33,065 nucleotides of DNA. Origin: Candidatus Methanomethylophilaceae archaeon. GTDB taxonomy: Archaea > Thermoplasmatota > Thermoplasmata > Methanomassiliicoccales > Methanomethylophilaceae. The notes under the pieces are model-generated. The model did no database searches and was not told where the DNA came from. It worked only from the letters and a program-made list of their open reading frames with translations. A program made the position numbers and the translations under genes. Numbering within the stretch: the stretch's first letter is position 1; every line of letters starts with the position of its first letter. Below, piece by piece: positions 1-6,966 of this stretch. Where the stretch lies: contig CALUHR010000004.1 in NCBI GenBank assembly GCA_944320495.1, forward strand, positions 1 to 33,065, given 5' to 3'.

Positions 1-113
1 GCGTGTCTGAGTTCCCGTAGGCTTGCGCACTACAGTACAGGCAGATACGCGGGCGGACTTTACTTCCGGGTTCGGAATGGGACCGGGTGTTACCCCGCCG
101 CTATGGCCGTCTT
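1..113 (-). rRNA. rrf: 5S ribosomal RNA, 3' end cut by window edge
   Basis: Read on the minus strand, the sequence starts near 113 with GACGGCCATAGCGGCGGGG, followed by the conserved segment with CCCATTCCGAACCCGGAAGT and the loop E/helix IV segment around TGTACTGTAGTGCGCAAGCC. These are hallmark blocks of 5S rRNA. The 3' strand of helix I that should pair with the 5' end is not reached, so a few bases lie beyond position 1. No 16S or 23S is adjacent in the window, so the gene appears to be unlinked here, as is common in Thermoplasmata-related archaea. The exact 5' end is estimated. Confidence 0.93.
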
Positions 114-135
114 ACCGAAACTGCGGAATCCTGTA

Positions 136-147
136 AACTATATAATG
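136..147 (-). promoter_or_regulatory. TATA box of the 5S rRNA gene
   Basis: The minus strand reads CATTATATAGTTTAC here. Its centre is about 28 nt upstream of the predicted 5S 5' end at 113, the normal archaeal box A distance. Confidence 0.7.
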
Positions 148-202
148 ATTTCTATCAAGTCCGATATGATCCGCCCCCGTCTGTCGGTCCTTCCGAGGCC
201 CA

Positions 203-211
203 TTTAAAAAG
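203..211 (+). promoter_or_regulatory. TATA box for the DUF2188-like gene
   Basis: TTTAAAAAG lies about 30 nt before the ATG at 240 and there is no clear Shine-Dalgarno, so a leaderless or nearly leaderless transcript is inferred. Confidence 0.5.
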
Positions 212-239
212 TGACAAGGCGATTCATGCATCGATAGAG

Positions 240-533
240 ATGGCACTCCTGAAGAAGAAGGAAGGGAAGACCGAGAGCGCCGCCGCGGAGCCGAAGAAGG
301 CTCCGGCCAAGGCATCCGAGCCGAAGGAGGAGAAGGCCGCGCCGTCAGGCGCATATTTCGTATCCCCGCACCCGGACGGCGGATGGCAGGTCAAGAGGGC
401 CAACGCGCAGAAGGCCCTGAAGAAGTTCAAGACCAAGGCGGAGGCGGAAGCCTACGCCAAGCAGGTCGCATCCAACCAGGGCACCAGCGTCGTCCGTCAG
501 AAGAAGGACGGCAAGATACAGAAGAAGAGATGA
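240..533 (+). CDS. small lysine-rich protein, DUF2188-like
   Basis: 97 aa. Residues 1-40 are a low-complexity Lys/Glu/Ala/Pro tail. Residues 40-97 contain the pattern of DUF2188 proteins: an aromatic-rich strand (VSPHPDGGWQVKR), a Lys/Ala helix with TKAEAEAYAK, and the closing strand ending in KKDGKIQKKR. Members are small basic proteins of unknown function. The ATG at 240 is chosen because a TATA box sits about 30 nt upstream. The open frame extends back to a GTG at 87, but that part overlaps the 5S gene and is not protein-like. A GC hairpin follows the stop. Function is not known; the lysine-rich tail would suit nucleic-acid binding, but that is a guess. Confidence 0.75.
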   Translation: MALLKKKEGKTESAAAEPKKAPAKASEPKEEKAAPSGAYFVSPHPDGGWQVKRANAQKALKKFKTKAEAEAYAKQVASNQGTSVVRQKKDGKIQKKR

Positions 534-540
534 GGGGCCG

Positions 541-558
541 CCCGGGCCGAGGCCCGGG
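541..558. terminator. GC hairpin between convergent genes
   Basis: A perfect inverted repeat of CCCGGGC and GCCCGGG with a 4-nt loop sits between the DUF2188-like stop at 533 and the hypC stop at 568. There is no T-run on either side, so it could serve both directions only weakly. Confidence 0.4.
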
Positions 559-567
559 TCATGCCTC

Positions 568-798
568 TCAGCAGAAAGCGGTCTTGTCGCTGTCGAGGAC
601 CTCGTTCCAGAGCCTGATGGTCTCCTGGGCGTCCTCCTCGTCCATTATCTGGATGGCGAAGCCGGCGTGGACCACTGCCCAGTCTCCGACGTTCGCATCG
701 ACCATCGAGAGGTTGGCCTTCCTGGTCACGCCTCCGAAGTCGACATCACCCATCTCGCCGTCGATGGCGACGATCTTTCCGGGGATTGCCAAGCACAT
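568..798 (-). CDS. hypC: HypC/HupF-type hydrogenase maturation chaperone
   Basis: 76 aa. The N-terminus MCLAIPGKIVAI is the HypC signature, with the essential Cys2 exposed after removal of Met1. The rest is the small OB-like barrel seen in the family (GDWAVVHAGFAIQIMDEEDA). HypC partners HypD in assembling and delivering the Fe(CN)2CO group of [NiFe]-hydrogenases. It is the last gene of a minus-strand set alaX-NAC-hypC: its ATG lies 4 nt after the NAC stop, and a GGAG motif overlaps that stop. No other hyp or hydrogenase gene is in the window, so its clients are encoded elsewhere. Length matches the family (70-90 aa). Confidence 0.93.
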   Translation of the reverse strand: MCLAIPGKIVAIDGEMGDVDFGGVTRKANLSMVDANVGDWAVVHAGFAIQIMDEEDAQETIRLWNEVLDSDKTAFC

Positions 799-802
799 GT
801 TA

Positions 803-1162
803 TCACTCCGTCATGATCTTGATGATGGCCTCGGCGGGCTGGCCGTCGACCGCCTCCAGAGCTGCGATGGCCTGGTCCCTGTCGCAACCGGTCTGGGACA
901 TCACGAGGGAGATGTCATCCTCGGGGAAGGTCTGCTTCGCGACGCCGTCCTCTCCGATCATGCGCTCCTCGGTCTCTCCGGAGACCTGGAAGCTCTTGGT
1001 GCCGCCCATCTCGATGCAGATGACCTCGGCCCTCTTCACGACGATCTCCTTGTCCCTGGTCCTGATGATGACCTCGGTCACTCCGTCGACTGAGGACTGC
1101 TTGATCCCCATCTTCTTCATGGCCTGCTTCATCTGCCGGTCGTTGACCCTCATTCCGGACAT
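803..1162 (-). CDS. nac: archaeal nascent polypeptide-associated complex protein (alpha-NAC)
   Basis: 119 aa from the ATG at 1162. The N-terminal stretch MKQAMKKMGIKQ is typical of archaeal NAC, followed by the NAC beta-barrel (residues about 20-80, with VTEVIIRTRDKEIVVKRAEV) and a C-terminal UBA domain (about 82-119). It acts as a ribosome-associated chaperone that shields nascent chains, as a homodimer in archaea. The frame continues upstream to a GTG at 1216 that overlaps the alaX stop as GTGA, which would add 18 residues and give translational coupling. I prefer 1162 because known archaeal NAC proteins begin just before the MKQ helix, but the coupled start is a real alternative. hypC follows directly. 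Confidence 0.9.
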   Translation of the reverse strand: MSGMRVNDRQMKQAMKKMGIKQSSVDGVTEVIIRTRDKEIVVKRAEVICIEMGGTKSFQVSGETEERMIGEDGVAKQTFPEDDISLVMSQTGCDRDQAIAALEAVDGQPAEAIIKIMTE

Positions 1163-1212
1163 GTCCCGCTGATTCCCCTTGTCATTCTTAAGGTATGTGT
1201 TCTGGGCTTCCG

Positions 1213-2397
1213 TCACTGGGACAGGGCCCTCTCGACCGCTCCGCGCATGGCATCCAGCACGGTCTCCTCCATGGAGGGGTCCTGCACCCCGCCCTGGGCG
1301 AAGTCGGGCTTCCCGCCGCCGCGTCCGCCGAGGGGATTGAGCACCTCGGGGAGCAGCTTCCTGCAGTCGACAGCCGGGTCGCCGGAGGCCATGATCACGG
1401 ACAGCGTGTCCGTCACGCCGACGATGAGGGCGACGCCTCCGCGGGCCTTGACCGATTCGGCCAGCTCCGTCAGGGTCGCCCTGTCAGTCCCGGGGAGGGA
1501 TCCGCAGACGACCTCCCTTCCCGCGATGGTCTCGGAGGGCATGGACGCCGCCAGCCTCCTGGTGGCCTGCTTCAGGAGCCTCGTCTTGAGCTCGTCGTCC
1601 GCCCTCGTGTTGGCCACGGACCTGGGCGCGTCCTCCGCCTTGCAGCCGATGCCGTCCACGATCTCGAGGGCCGTGGTGGCGAGTGCCAGCGCGGCGTCCT
1701 TGGCGGGCTGTCCCACCTTGAAGTGGATGGCCACGCCGTCCGCTCCGGCGGAGACCTTTCTGTCGACGATGAGCATCTCGAGCTCGGACGTCTCCATGAC
1801 GTGGATCCCGCTGCAGGCGGAGAGGTCGATGTCCCCGATGGCGACGACGGTGATCTCCTCGTCCTCGGGGATCCTCTCCAGCTTGATCCTGACCTTCTCG
1901 AGGTCCGGGTCGTCGCGGTCCATGATGCTGCGGGTGACCGGGAGGTTGTCCACGATGGCCTGGTTCGCGAAGGCGGTGGCCGCCCTGATCTGGTCCCAGG
2001 TCAGGTCGTGGTTCACAATCACGTACTTGCTCTCGGGCGAGATATAGATCTTCGTGATGGTCAGGTCGGGGCACTGCCTCCTGAGGGAGCAGAACAGGAG
2101 GTGCTCGCCGGTGTGGCCCTGCATCAGATCGTAGCGCCTGTCCCAGTCCACGCTGCACCACACCCTCTCGCCTACCTTCAGGTCGTTCCCGGGGACGCGG
2201 TGGACGATGTCGCCCTTCTCGTTGCGGAACACCTCGGTGACGGCGCATCCGCGGATGGACCCGGTGTCGCACACCTGTCCGCCCCCTCCGGGGTAGAACG
2301 CGGTGCTGTCGAGCATCACGAGCTCGCCGTCCACGGATTCGACGTTGGCCTCGAACTCGAAGCCGTATCCGTCGCGTCTGAAGATCTCGTCTGTCAT
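1213..2397 (-). CDS. alaX: alanyl-tRNA editing protein AlaX, long form
   Basis: 394 aa. This is a free-standing homologue of the AlaRS editing domain that hydrolyses Ser-tRNA(Ala) (and probably Gly-tRNA(Ala)). An N-terminal barrel with GGGGQVCDTG (37-46) precedes the editing core. The zinc site is visible as HTGEH (His95, His99) and CSGIH (Cys195, His199). The C-terminal part (about 260-394) is DHHA1-like and ends in the glycine-rich GGRGGGKPDFAQGG block, which makes this the AlaX-L class. It is the first gene of the minus-strand set with NAC and hypC. The ATG is at 2397 with a TATA-like element about 28 nt upstream; no Shine-Dalgarno is obvious. Confidence 0.93.
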   Translation of the reverse strand: MTDEIFRRDGYGFEFEANVESVDGELVMLDSTAFYPGGGGQVCDTGSIRGCAVTEVFRNEKGDIVHRVPGNDLKVGERVWCSVDWDRRYDLMQGHTGEHLLFCSLRRQCPDLTITKIYISPESKYVIVNHDLTWDQIRAATAFANQAIVDNLPVTRSIMDRDDPDLEKVRIKLERIPEDEEITVVAIGDIDLSACSGIHVMETSELEMLIVDRKVSAGADGVAIHFKVGQPAKDAALALATTALEIVDGIGCKAEDAPRSVANTRADDELKTRLLKQATRRLAASMPSETIAGREVVCGSLPGTDRATLTELAESVKARGGVALIVGVTDTLSVIMASGDPAVDCRKLLPEVLNPLGGRGGGKPDFAQGGVQDPSMEETVLDAMRGAVERALSQ

Positions 2398-2417
2398 GGA
2401 GCGTCCTCAAGCCGAAC

Positions 2418-2431
2418 AAAATCTTAATGAA
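2418..2431. promoter_or_regulatory. shared AT element of divergent alaX and lrp promoters
   Basis: AAAATCTTAATGAA is the only AT-rich block in the 63-bp gap. It lies about 28 nt from the alaX start (minus) and about 35 nt from the lrp start (plus), so one element may direct both. The regulator could bind here and control itself and alaX; this is inference. Confidence 0.45.
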
Positions 2432-2460
2432 TGCGCCTGGACCTATCCAGAATCGATTAG

Positions 2461-2928
2461 ATGTCGCTCTCGGACTTCGATGAACTGGACAAACGTATAA
2501 TCGAACTTCTCTGCAGATCCAGCCAGGGCTCCTACAGGCAGCTCGCGAAGCAGCTCGACGTCCATCCGACGACCCTCATCCAGAGGGTCAAGAACCTGGA
2601 GTCCAAGGGGGTCATCAACGGGTACCGTGCCAGCATCGACTACATGAAGCTCGGCTTCGAGTACATGGGCATGGTCAGCGTCATCGCCGAGAACGTTGTG
2701 ACCGTCCAGGGCGAGATCTCCAAGATCCCGCAGGTGGTGTCCGTGTTCGACGTCACCGGAGACAGCGACTGCCTCGTCTGGATCGCCTGCCAGAACAGGG
2801 ACGAGTTCTCCGAGGTCGTGAAGGAGATCAACGCCGTGCCGGACGTCAAGAAGACCAGCACCGCGGTCATCCTGAACATCACCAAGGACCCGTTCACCTA
2901 CATCCCACCCATACTTGGCGAGAGGTGA
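2461..2928 (+). CDS. Lrp/AsnC family transcriptional regulator
   Basis: 155 aa. Residues 1-60 form the AsnC-type winged helix-turn-helix (FDELDKRIIELL, then the recognition region HPTTLIQRVKNLESKGVI). Residues 65-150 are the RAM ligand-binding domain (VFDVTGDSDCLVWIA). Archaeal members act as dimers or octamers that respond to amino acids or similar small molecules. The ligand cannot be read from sequence. The gene is divergent from alaX across 63 bp, which suggests autoregulation. A perfect 8-bp GC hairpin follows the stop. Confidence 0.92.
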   Translation: MSLSDFDELDKRIIELLCRSSQGSYRQLAKQLDVHPTTLIQRVKNLESKGVINGYRASIDYMKLGFEYMGMVSVIAENVVTVQGEISKIPQVVSVFDVTGDSDCLVWIACQNRDEFSEVVKEINAVPDVKKTSTAVILNITKDPFTYIPPILGER

Positions 2929-2931
2929 TCC

Positions 2932-2950
2932 TCCGCCCCTCTGGGGCGGA
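2932..2950 (+). terminator. GC hairpin after lrp gene
   Basis: TCCGCCCC and GGGGCGGA pair perfectly around a TCT loop, starting 4 nt after the stop. Only a short AT stretch follows, so termination efficiency is uncertain. Confidence 0.5.
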
Positions 2951-2995
2951 TATGCCCGATCGCAGGCATCGACGTATATCGCGCGCCCGTGCGAC

Positions 2996-3006
2996 CCTAT
3001 AAATAG
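2996..3006 (+). promoter_or_regulatory. TATA box of aspS
   Basis: CTATAAATAG is a near-consensus box A. Transcription should start near 3027, leaving a leader of about 20 nt that contains the GAGG motif upstream of the ATG at 3046. Confidence 0.75.
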
Positions 3007-3045
3007 GGATTCCCAAGTCGGTCCCCCAGTTATAGAGGCGCTCTC

Positions 3046-4869
3046 ATGAGAAGAACGAACACCTGCGGCGAGCTCAGGCCCGAGGACCTGGGCAAGAAGG
3101 TATGTCTCCAGGGATGGGTCAGGTTCTCCAGGGATCACGGAGGAGTGGCATTCATCGACCTGGCGGACAGGTACGGAATCACTCAGGTCGTTTTCGACCC
3201 CGAGGCCCTCCCCGAGGGGGTCGACGCGAAGCATCTGGAGGAGGTCATGCGCGAGTTCTCCCGCGAGTCCTGCGTCCAGGTGGACGGGATCGTCAGGAGG
3301 AGGGTCGAGGGCACCGAGGATGCCAGGAACCCCACCGGCGAGGTCGAGGTGCTCATCACCGACGCCGAGCTGCTGAACAAGTGCAACCTCCCGCCGTTCG
3401 AGATCGGCGACCAGAAGGAGGGCGTCCTCCCGGATGAGGACATCAGGATGCGCTACAGGTACCTGGACCTCCGCAGGACCGAGATGGCCCAGGCCATGGT
3501 CTTCAGGAGCAGGCTCATCCACCTGGCCAGGCAGTATCTCGAGCAGCAGGGGTTCCTCGAGATCGAGACCCCCATGCTCGGCAGGTCCACGCCCGAGGGC
3601 GCCAGGGACTACATCGTCCCCTCAAGGGTCCACCCCGGGACCTTCTACGCGCTCACCCAGTCCCCCCAGCTGTACAAGCAGATGCTGATGGTCGGCGGCA
3701 TGGACCGCTACTACCAGGTCGCCAGGTGCTTCCGCGACGAGGACTCCAGGAAGGACCGCCAGCCCGAGTTCACCCAGCTGGACATGGAGATGTCCTTCGT
3801 GGACATGAAGGACATCCAGGACATGATCGAGGGCATGATGGCCTTCGTCTGGAAGGGTCTCTACGGCACCGAGCTGCAGACCCCGTTCCCCCACATCGCC
3901 TACCGCGACGCGATGGAGCGCTTCGGATCCGACAAGCCCGACATGAGGTACGGCCTGGAGTACGTCAAGCTCACCGACGTCGTCAGGGACGCCCCGTACA
4001 AGATCTTCCAGAACGTCATCGCCGAGGGCGGCATCGTCGCCGGAATGAACCTCAAGAAGGACATCGCCGGGGACAGGATCGGAAGGAACGACAGGGACAG
4101 GTACATCCACTACGCGAAGAAGGTCGGCCTCGGAGGACTCACCTGGATGTGGGTCGAGAACGGCAAGCTCGAGTCCAACATCACGAAGTACTTCACCCCT
4201 GAGATCCTCGAGAACATCAAGACCACCATGAACGCGGAGGAGGGCGACGTGCTCTTCCTCATCGCCGGACCCTGGAAGGCCACCTACGAGGGCGGCGGAC
4301 AGGTCAGGAAGAAGATCGCCGAGGACCTGGGTCTCGTGCCCAAGGATGTCTTCCAGTTCTTCTGGATGGACGAGTGCCCCATGTTCGAGGTCGACCCCGT
4401 CTCCGGCAAGTACGACGCGTTCCACCACCCGTTCGTCCTCCCGCAGAACGACCTTGACGACGACTACGTCGGAGGCGCCTGCTTCGACCTGTGCCTGAAC
4501 GGCAACGAGCTCGGATCCGGATCCCTCCGTATCCACAACGCCGACCTCCAGAGGGCTGTCTTCCACAAGCTCGGCCTCGACGACCAGAGGATCGAGGAGA
4601 ACTTCGGGTTCTTCGTCCAGGCCCTCGGGTTCGGAGCCCCGCCCCACGGAGGCATCGCGCTCGGAGTGGACAGGCTCTGCGCCATCCTGCTCCAGAGGGA
4701 CACCATCAGGGACGTCATCGCCTTCCCCAAGAACAAGAGGGCCGTCTCCCTGCTGGATGAGTCCCCCTCGCCGGTCCCCGACGAGAAGCTCGAGGAGCTC
4801 CAGATCATCTCCCTCGCGGGGGACCTGGACCTCGGCGACATCGAGGACGACTCCTCCGAGGAGGAGTGA
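3046..4869 (+). CDS. aspS: aspartyl-tRNA synthetase, bacterial type, probably nondiscriminating
   Basis: 607 aa, the length of bacterial AspRS rather than the roughly 430 aa archaeal form. It has an N-terminal OB anticodon-binding domain (1-105), class II motif 1 around 160-180, motif 2 (FRDEDSRKDRQPEFTQLD), an inserted GAD domain (about 290-420) and motif 3 (GIALGVDRL). In the anticodon domain the sequence is RDHGG with His31, and a Gly (89) sits where E. coli has Lys. Both residues mark nondiscriminating enzymes that charge tRNA(Asp) and tRNA(Asn). With gatCAB nearby, Asp-tRNA(Asn) would be converted to Asn-tRNA(Asn). It has its own promoter and terminator. Transfer from bacteria is likely at family level. 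Confidence 0.95.
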   Translation: MRRTNTCGELRPEDLGKKVCLQGWVRFSRDHGGVAFIDLADRYGITQVVFDPEALPEGVDAKHLEEVMREFSRESCVQVDGIVRRRVEGTEDARNPTGEVEVLITDAELLNKCNLPPFEIGDQKEGVLPDEDIRMRYRYLDLRRTEMAQAMVFRSRLIHLARQYLEQQGFLEIETPMLGRSTPEGARDYIVPSRVHPGTFYALTQSPQLYKQMLMVGGMDRYYQVARCFRDEDSRKDRQPEFTQLDMEMSFVDMKDIQDMIEGMMAFVWKGLYGTELQTPFPHIAYRDAMERFGSDKPDMRYGLEYVKLTDVVRDAPYKIFQNVIAEGGIVAGMNLKKDIAGDRIGRNDRDRYIHYAKKVGLGGLTWMWVENGKLESNITKYFTPEILENIKTTMNAEEGDVLFLIAGPWKATYEGGGQVRKKIAEDLGLVPKDVFQFFWMDECPMFEVDPVSGKYDAFHHPFVLPQNDLDDDYVGGACFDLCLNGNELGSGSLRIHNADLQRAVFHKLGLDDQRIEENFGFFVQALGFGAPPHGGIALGVDRLCAILLQRDTIRDVIAFPKNKRAVSLLDESPSPVPDEKLEELQIISLAGDLDLGDIEDDSSEEE

Positions 4870-4883
4870 AAACACCATCCGGG

Positions 4884-4905
4884 GGAGGGCTCTTGCCCTC
4901 CTTTT
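4884..4905 (+). terminator. intrinsic-type terminator of aspS
   Basis: GGAGGGC pairs with GCCCTCC around TCTT and is followed at once by TTTT. It begins 14 nt after the aspS stop. Confidence 0.75.
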
Positions 4906-5025
4906 CACATTGTTCCAACTTCTTTCATGCTCCGAATGGGGCCGAGTTCCGAGTAGTACGGCCAGAGAACTCGTATCCGCATGTGCTGCGGCTTAGGCAC
5001 TCGTTATTCGGTTTCCTTGAATATT
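4906..5025. other. intergenic stretch with no recognised feature
   Basis: About 120 bases between the aspS terminator and the palindromic promoter region. No plausible coding frame, RNA gene or repeat was recognised; composition becomes AT-rich towards the right end. Confidence 0.5.
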
Positions 5026-5068
5026 ATTAGGAATTCCTAATCATTATATATGTGTTAGTCATCCCTAA
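5026..5068 (+). promoter_or_regulatory. TATA box flanked by two copies of a TTAGG/CCTAA operator
   Basis: ATTAGGAATTCCTAAT (5026-5041) is a perfect 16-bp palindrome. TATATATG (5045-5052) follows as box A. A second, degenerate copy, TTAGTCATCCCTAA (5055-5068), matches the first in 11 of 14 positions and lies between box A and the predicted start of transcription near 5073. The copies are 28 bp apart. This arrangement is typical of a repressor that blocks TBP/TFB. TTAGG/CCTAA arms recall DtxR/IdeR-type metal regulators, but the regulator is not known. Confidence 0.65.
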
Positions 5069-5138
5069 ATTGTGGTCGGGACAGGTCGCATTCATGGGGG
5101 ATGATCCGTTCCGACCGCATTCGTCTGGAGGGAAGCGC

Positions 5139-5198
5139 GTGATAATGGGAACCAAGGCACTCAAGGCCAAGATGACCGGCAAGAAGAACCGATTCTGA
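5139..5198 (+). CDS. candidate small basic peptide (19 aa, or 34 aa from 5094)
   Basis: A GTG at 5139 is preceded by GGAGGG at 5127-5132, a good Shine-Dalgarno spacing, and opens a 19-codon frame ending with MGTKALKAKMTGKKNRF. The same frame has an internal ATG at 5145 (17 aa) and runs back to an ATG at 5094 that would give 34 aa (starting MGDDPFRPHSSGGKR). Seven of the last 17 residues are Lys or Arg. A strong promoter lies upstream and a long terminator hairpin downstream (5225-5271), so this is a discrete transcription unit of about 195 nt. I do not recognise the peptide. The unit could instead encode a small regulatory RNA: GGTCGG (5074-5079) can pair with CCGACC (5111-5116) in the leader. 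Confidence 0.4.
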   Translation: MIMGTKALKAKMTGKKNRF

Positions 5199-5224
5199 AC
5201 GTCAGTCAGCCTCTTTAGCGGGTG

Positions 5225-5271
5225 TCCCGGCCCCGGATCCGATGTCCGGGGTTCCGGGAATCCGATTTTTA
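5225..5271 (+). terminator. long hairpin terminator, overlapping next promoter
   Basis: TCCCGG pairs with CCGGGA outside an inner stem CCCCGGA/TCCGGGG. TTTTT follows at 5266-5270. The T-rich end continues as TTTTTATAAT, which is also positioned as box A for the gene starting at 5302. Confidence 0.65.
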
Positions 5272-5301
5272 TAATCTCCAGAAGATGGCGTCACGATCCG
5301 C

Positions 5302-5600
5302 ATGACCGTGGTCATCAATGTGTTCTATGAGGGAAGCGACGGCGCCACGGAGGCGTTCGTCGGCGATGTCGTCTCCGGGGGTCTGCTCGACGCGGTGCGC
5401 TCGGAGGACGGATGTCTGGGTTACGAGTACTTCAGGTCGATGGAGGATCCCGACAGGGTGCTCCTGGTGGAGCATTGGAGGGATGAGAAGGCTCTCGACG
5501 CGCACATCGCCGCCGAGAATCTCGCCCGCATCCAGTCGATCAAGGAGAGGCACGGGATCTCCGACAGGGTCGAGAAGTTCCTCTGCCGAGGGGGAAATGA
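5302..5600 (+). CDS. ABM-domain (YgiN-like) putative monooxygenase, stop codon out of frame by one base
   Basis: About 97 residues carry a complete antibiotic-biosynthesis-monooxygenase (dimeric ferredoxin-like) domain, with VVINVFYEG at the start, GCLGYEYFRSMEDPDRVLLVEHWRDEKALDAH in the middle (shown in the frame at about 39-72) and VEKFLC at the end. Such proteins are small heme- or quinol-handling enzymes or stress proteins; the substrate is unknown. The TATA box overlaps the preceding terminator, about 28 nt upstream, so the mRNA is leaderless. As written, the frame does not stop at the domain end but runs to 6057, antisense through gatB. One extra G in the G5 run at 5590-5594 would bring a TGA at 5598-5600 into frame, just before the hairpin. 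The end given here assumes that. Confidence 0.7.
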
Positions 5601-5601
5601 T

Positions 5602-5627
5602 GGCGGGGCCTTCCCGACCCCGCCTGT
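5602..5627. terminator. hairpin between convergent ABM gene and gatB
   Basis: GGCGGGG (5602-5608) pairs with CCCCGCC (5618-5624) around a 9-nt loop, then TGTTT. It ends the ABM transcript and also lies just after the gatB stop on the other strand. Confidence 0.6.
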
Positions 5628-5628
5628 T

Positions 5629-6966
5629 TCACAGCCTGGACTCGATGAGCCTCCTGACGGCCTCGACGACCTCGGCGGACGAGTAGCTGCCTCCGGAGTT
5701 CTTCATCACGAATCCGATGGCCTTGTTGGCCGCCTTGTCGTTCTTCCTGTAGTCGTCGATGATCCCGGGGTTCTGGTCCAGGTAATCGCTGACGAGCTTG
5801 TCCAGGTCGCCGGCGGCGCCCTTGGCGGACTCGATGTCCTCCCCGGTCATCAGGCACTTGATCTCGATGCCGCACTCGGTGTCGGTGATCTCTCCCGCGG
5901 CGAACCTGTCGATGATGCCCATGACGTCGGACACGTCGGCGCCGCTCGTCTCGAGGGACTTCCAGTTGGAGCTCACAGGACCCGCGACCCACTTCACGGC
6001 GCTCTGGGTGCCGTGCCTCGAGGCCACGGTCTCGAACAGCTCCGCCAGGTCCACTGAGGTGGACACGAGCTGCTTGGCCATCCTCTGGTCGATGCCGTAC
6101 TGCTGGGACATCCTGAGGGCCATCTTCTGGGGGCTCTCCTTTATCTTGATCGAGTCGGCGAGCTCCCTGATGTGGTAGACGCCGAGGTCGGGCTCGTCGA
6201 TGTAGCCGTAGTCGGCCTCGAACTCCTTCTTCCTGACGCTGATCGTCACCCCGCGCTCCTCGTCGAAGCGGCGGGTCTCGCGGTCGATCTTCCCTCCGGC
6301 CTTCAGGATCTTGGTCTGCCTGATGACCTCGTAGGTCAGGGCCCTCTCGACGTTCTTCAGCCCGGTGACGTTTTTGACCTCGCATCTCTCCTTCCCGACG
6401 GAGATGTTGCAGTCGCAGCGGATGCTGCGCTCCCCGTCCCCCGGGAGGTCGATGACGTGGCGGATGTCCTCGATGAGCTGCTTGAGGAACTCCCTGGCCT
6501 CGGCGGGGCTGGTCAGGTCCGGCTCGGTGACGATCTCCGCCAGGGGGATGCCCGAGCGGTTGTAGTCCACCAGGGACGAAAGGTCCCCGACCCTCTTGGT
6601 CTTGCCCGGGTCCTCCTCCACGTGGATCCTGGTGATCCTGATGGGCTTCTTGCCGTCCATGTAGTAGACGCCGCCCTCCCCGATGGGGTTGTCGTACTGC
6701 GTGATCTGGACGCTCTTCGACATGTCGGGGTAGAAGTACGTCTTCCTGGAGAACCAGGTGGTGTCGTTGACCCTACATCCGAGCATCTTGGCCAGCATGA
6801 TGCCGTACTCCAGCACCTTCCTGTTGAGGACGGGCCTGGATCCGGGCATGCCCAGGCACGTCGGGCACACGTGGGTGTTCGGCGCCGGGGCGTCGGTGGT
6901 CGGGCAGGAGCAGAACATCTTCGACCTGGTCGGGAGCTGCACGTGGATCTCCAATCCGATCTTCAT
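5629..6966 (-). CDS. gatB: Asp/Glu-tRNA amidotransferase subunit B
   Basis: 445 aa from the ATG at 6966. GatB binds the mischarged tRNA, phosphorylates the Asp or Glu side chain and transfers ammonia from GatA. The start MKIGLEIHVQL is the family signature, followed by a zinc-binding set (Cys19, Cys21, Cys34, Cys37), the conserved DYNRSGIPLAEIVTEPD block, and a C-terminal YqeY-like tail (about 300-445). The ATG overlaps the gatA stop as ATGA and GGAGG precedes it. The open frame extends 14 codons upstream inside gatA, which I reject. It is the last gene of gatC-gatA-gatB. In archaea GatDE normally serves Gln-tRNA, so this enzyme most likely makes Asn-tRNA(Asn). Confidence 0.96.
   Translation of the reverse strand: MKIGLEIHVQLPTRSKMFCSCPTTDAPAPNTHVCPTCLGMPGSRPVLNRKVLEYGIMLAKMLGCRVNDTTWFSRKTYFYPDMSKSVQITQYDNPIGEGGVYYMDGKKPIRITRIHVEEDPGKTKRVGDLSSLVDYNRSGIPLAEIVTEPDLTSPAEAREFLKQLIEDIRHVIDLPGDGERSIRCDCNISVGKERCEVKNVTGLKNVERALTYEVIRQTKILKAGGKIDRETRRFDEERGVTISVRKKEFEADYGYIDEPDLGVYHIRELADSIKIKESPQKMALRMSQQYGIDQRMAKQLVSTSVDLAELFETVASRHGTQSAVKWVAGPVSSNWKSLETSGADVSDVMGIIDRFAAGEITDTECGIEIKCLMTGEDIESAKGAAGDLDKLVSDYLDQNPGIIDDYRKNDKAANKAIGFVMKNSGGSYSSAEVVEAVRRLIESRL

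Noticed and set aside
87..239. Upstream extension of the DUF2188-like frame to a GTG
   Set aside because: It overlaps the 5S gene and its promoter, and a TATA box fits the ATG at 240.
3622..4908. A 428-codon open frame antisense to aspS
   Set aside because: It is a GC-rich shadow frame rich in Leu, Val, Glu and Asp with no domain; aspS on the plus strand is unambiguous. Similar antisense frames opposite gatA, amt, L3 and others were rejected for the same reason.
5601..6057. C-terminal extension of the ABM protein through gatB
   Set aside because: The translation past 5600 has no protein-like features and crosses a terminator hairpin and a conserved gene on the other strand; a one-base frame error explains it better.
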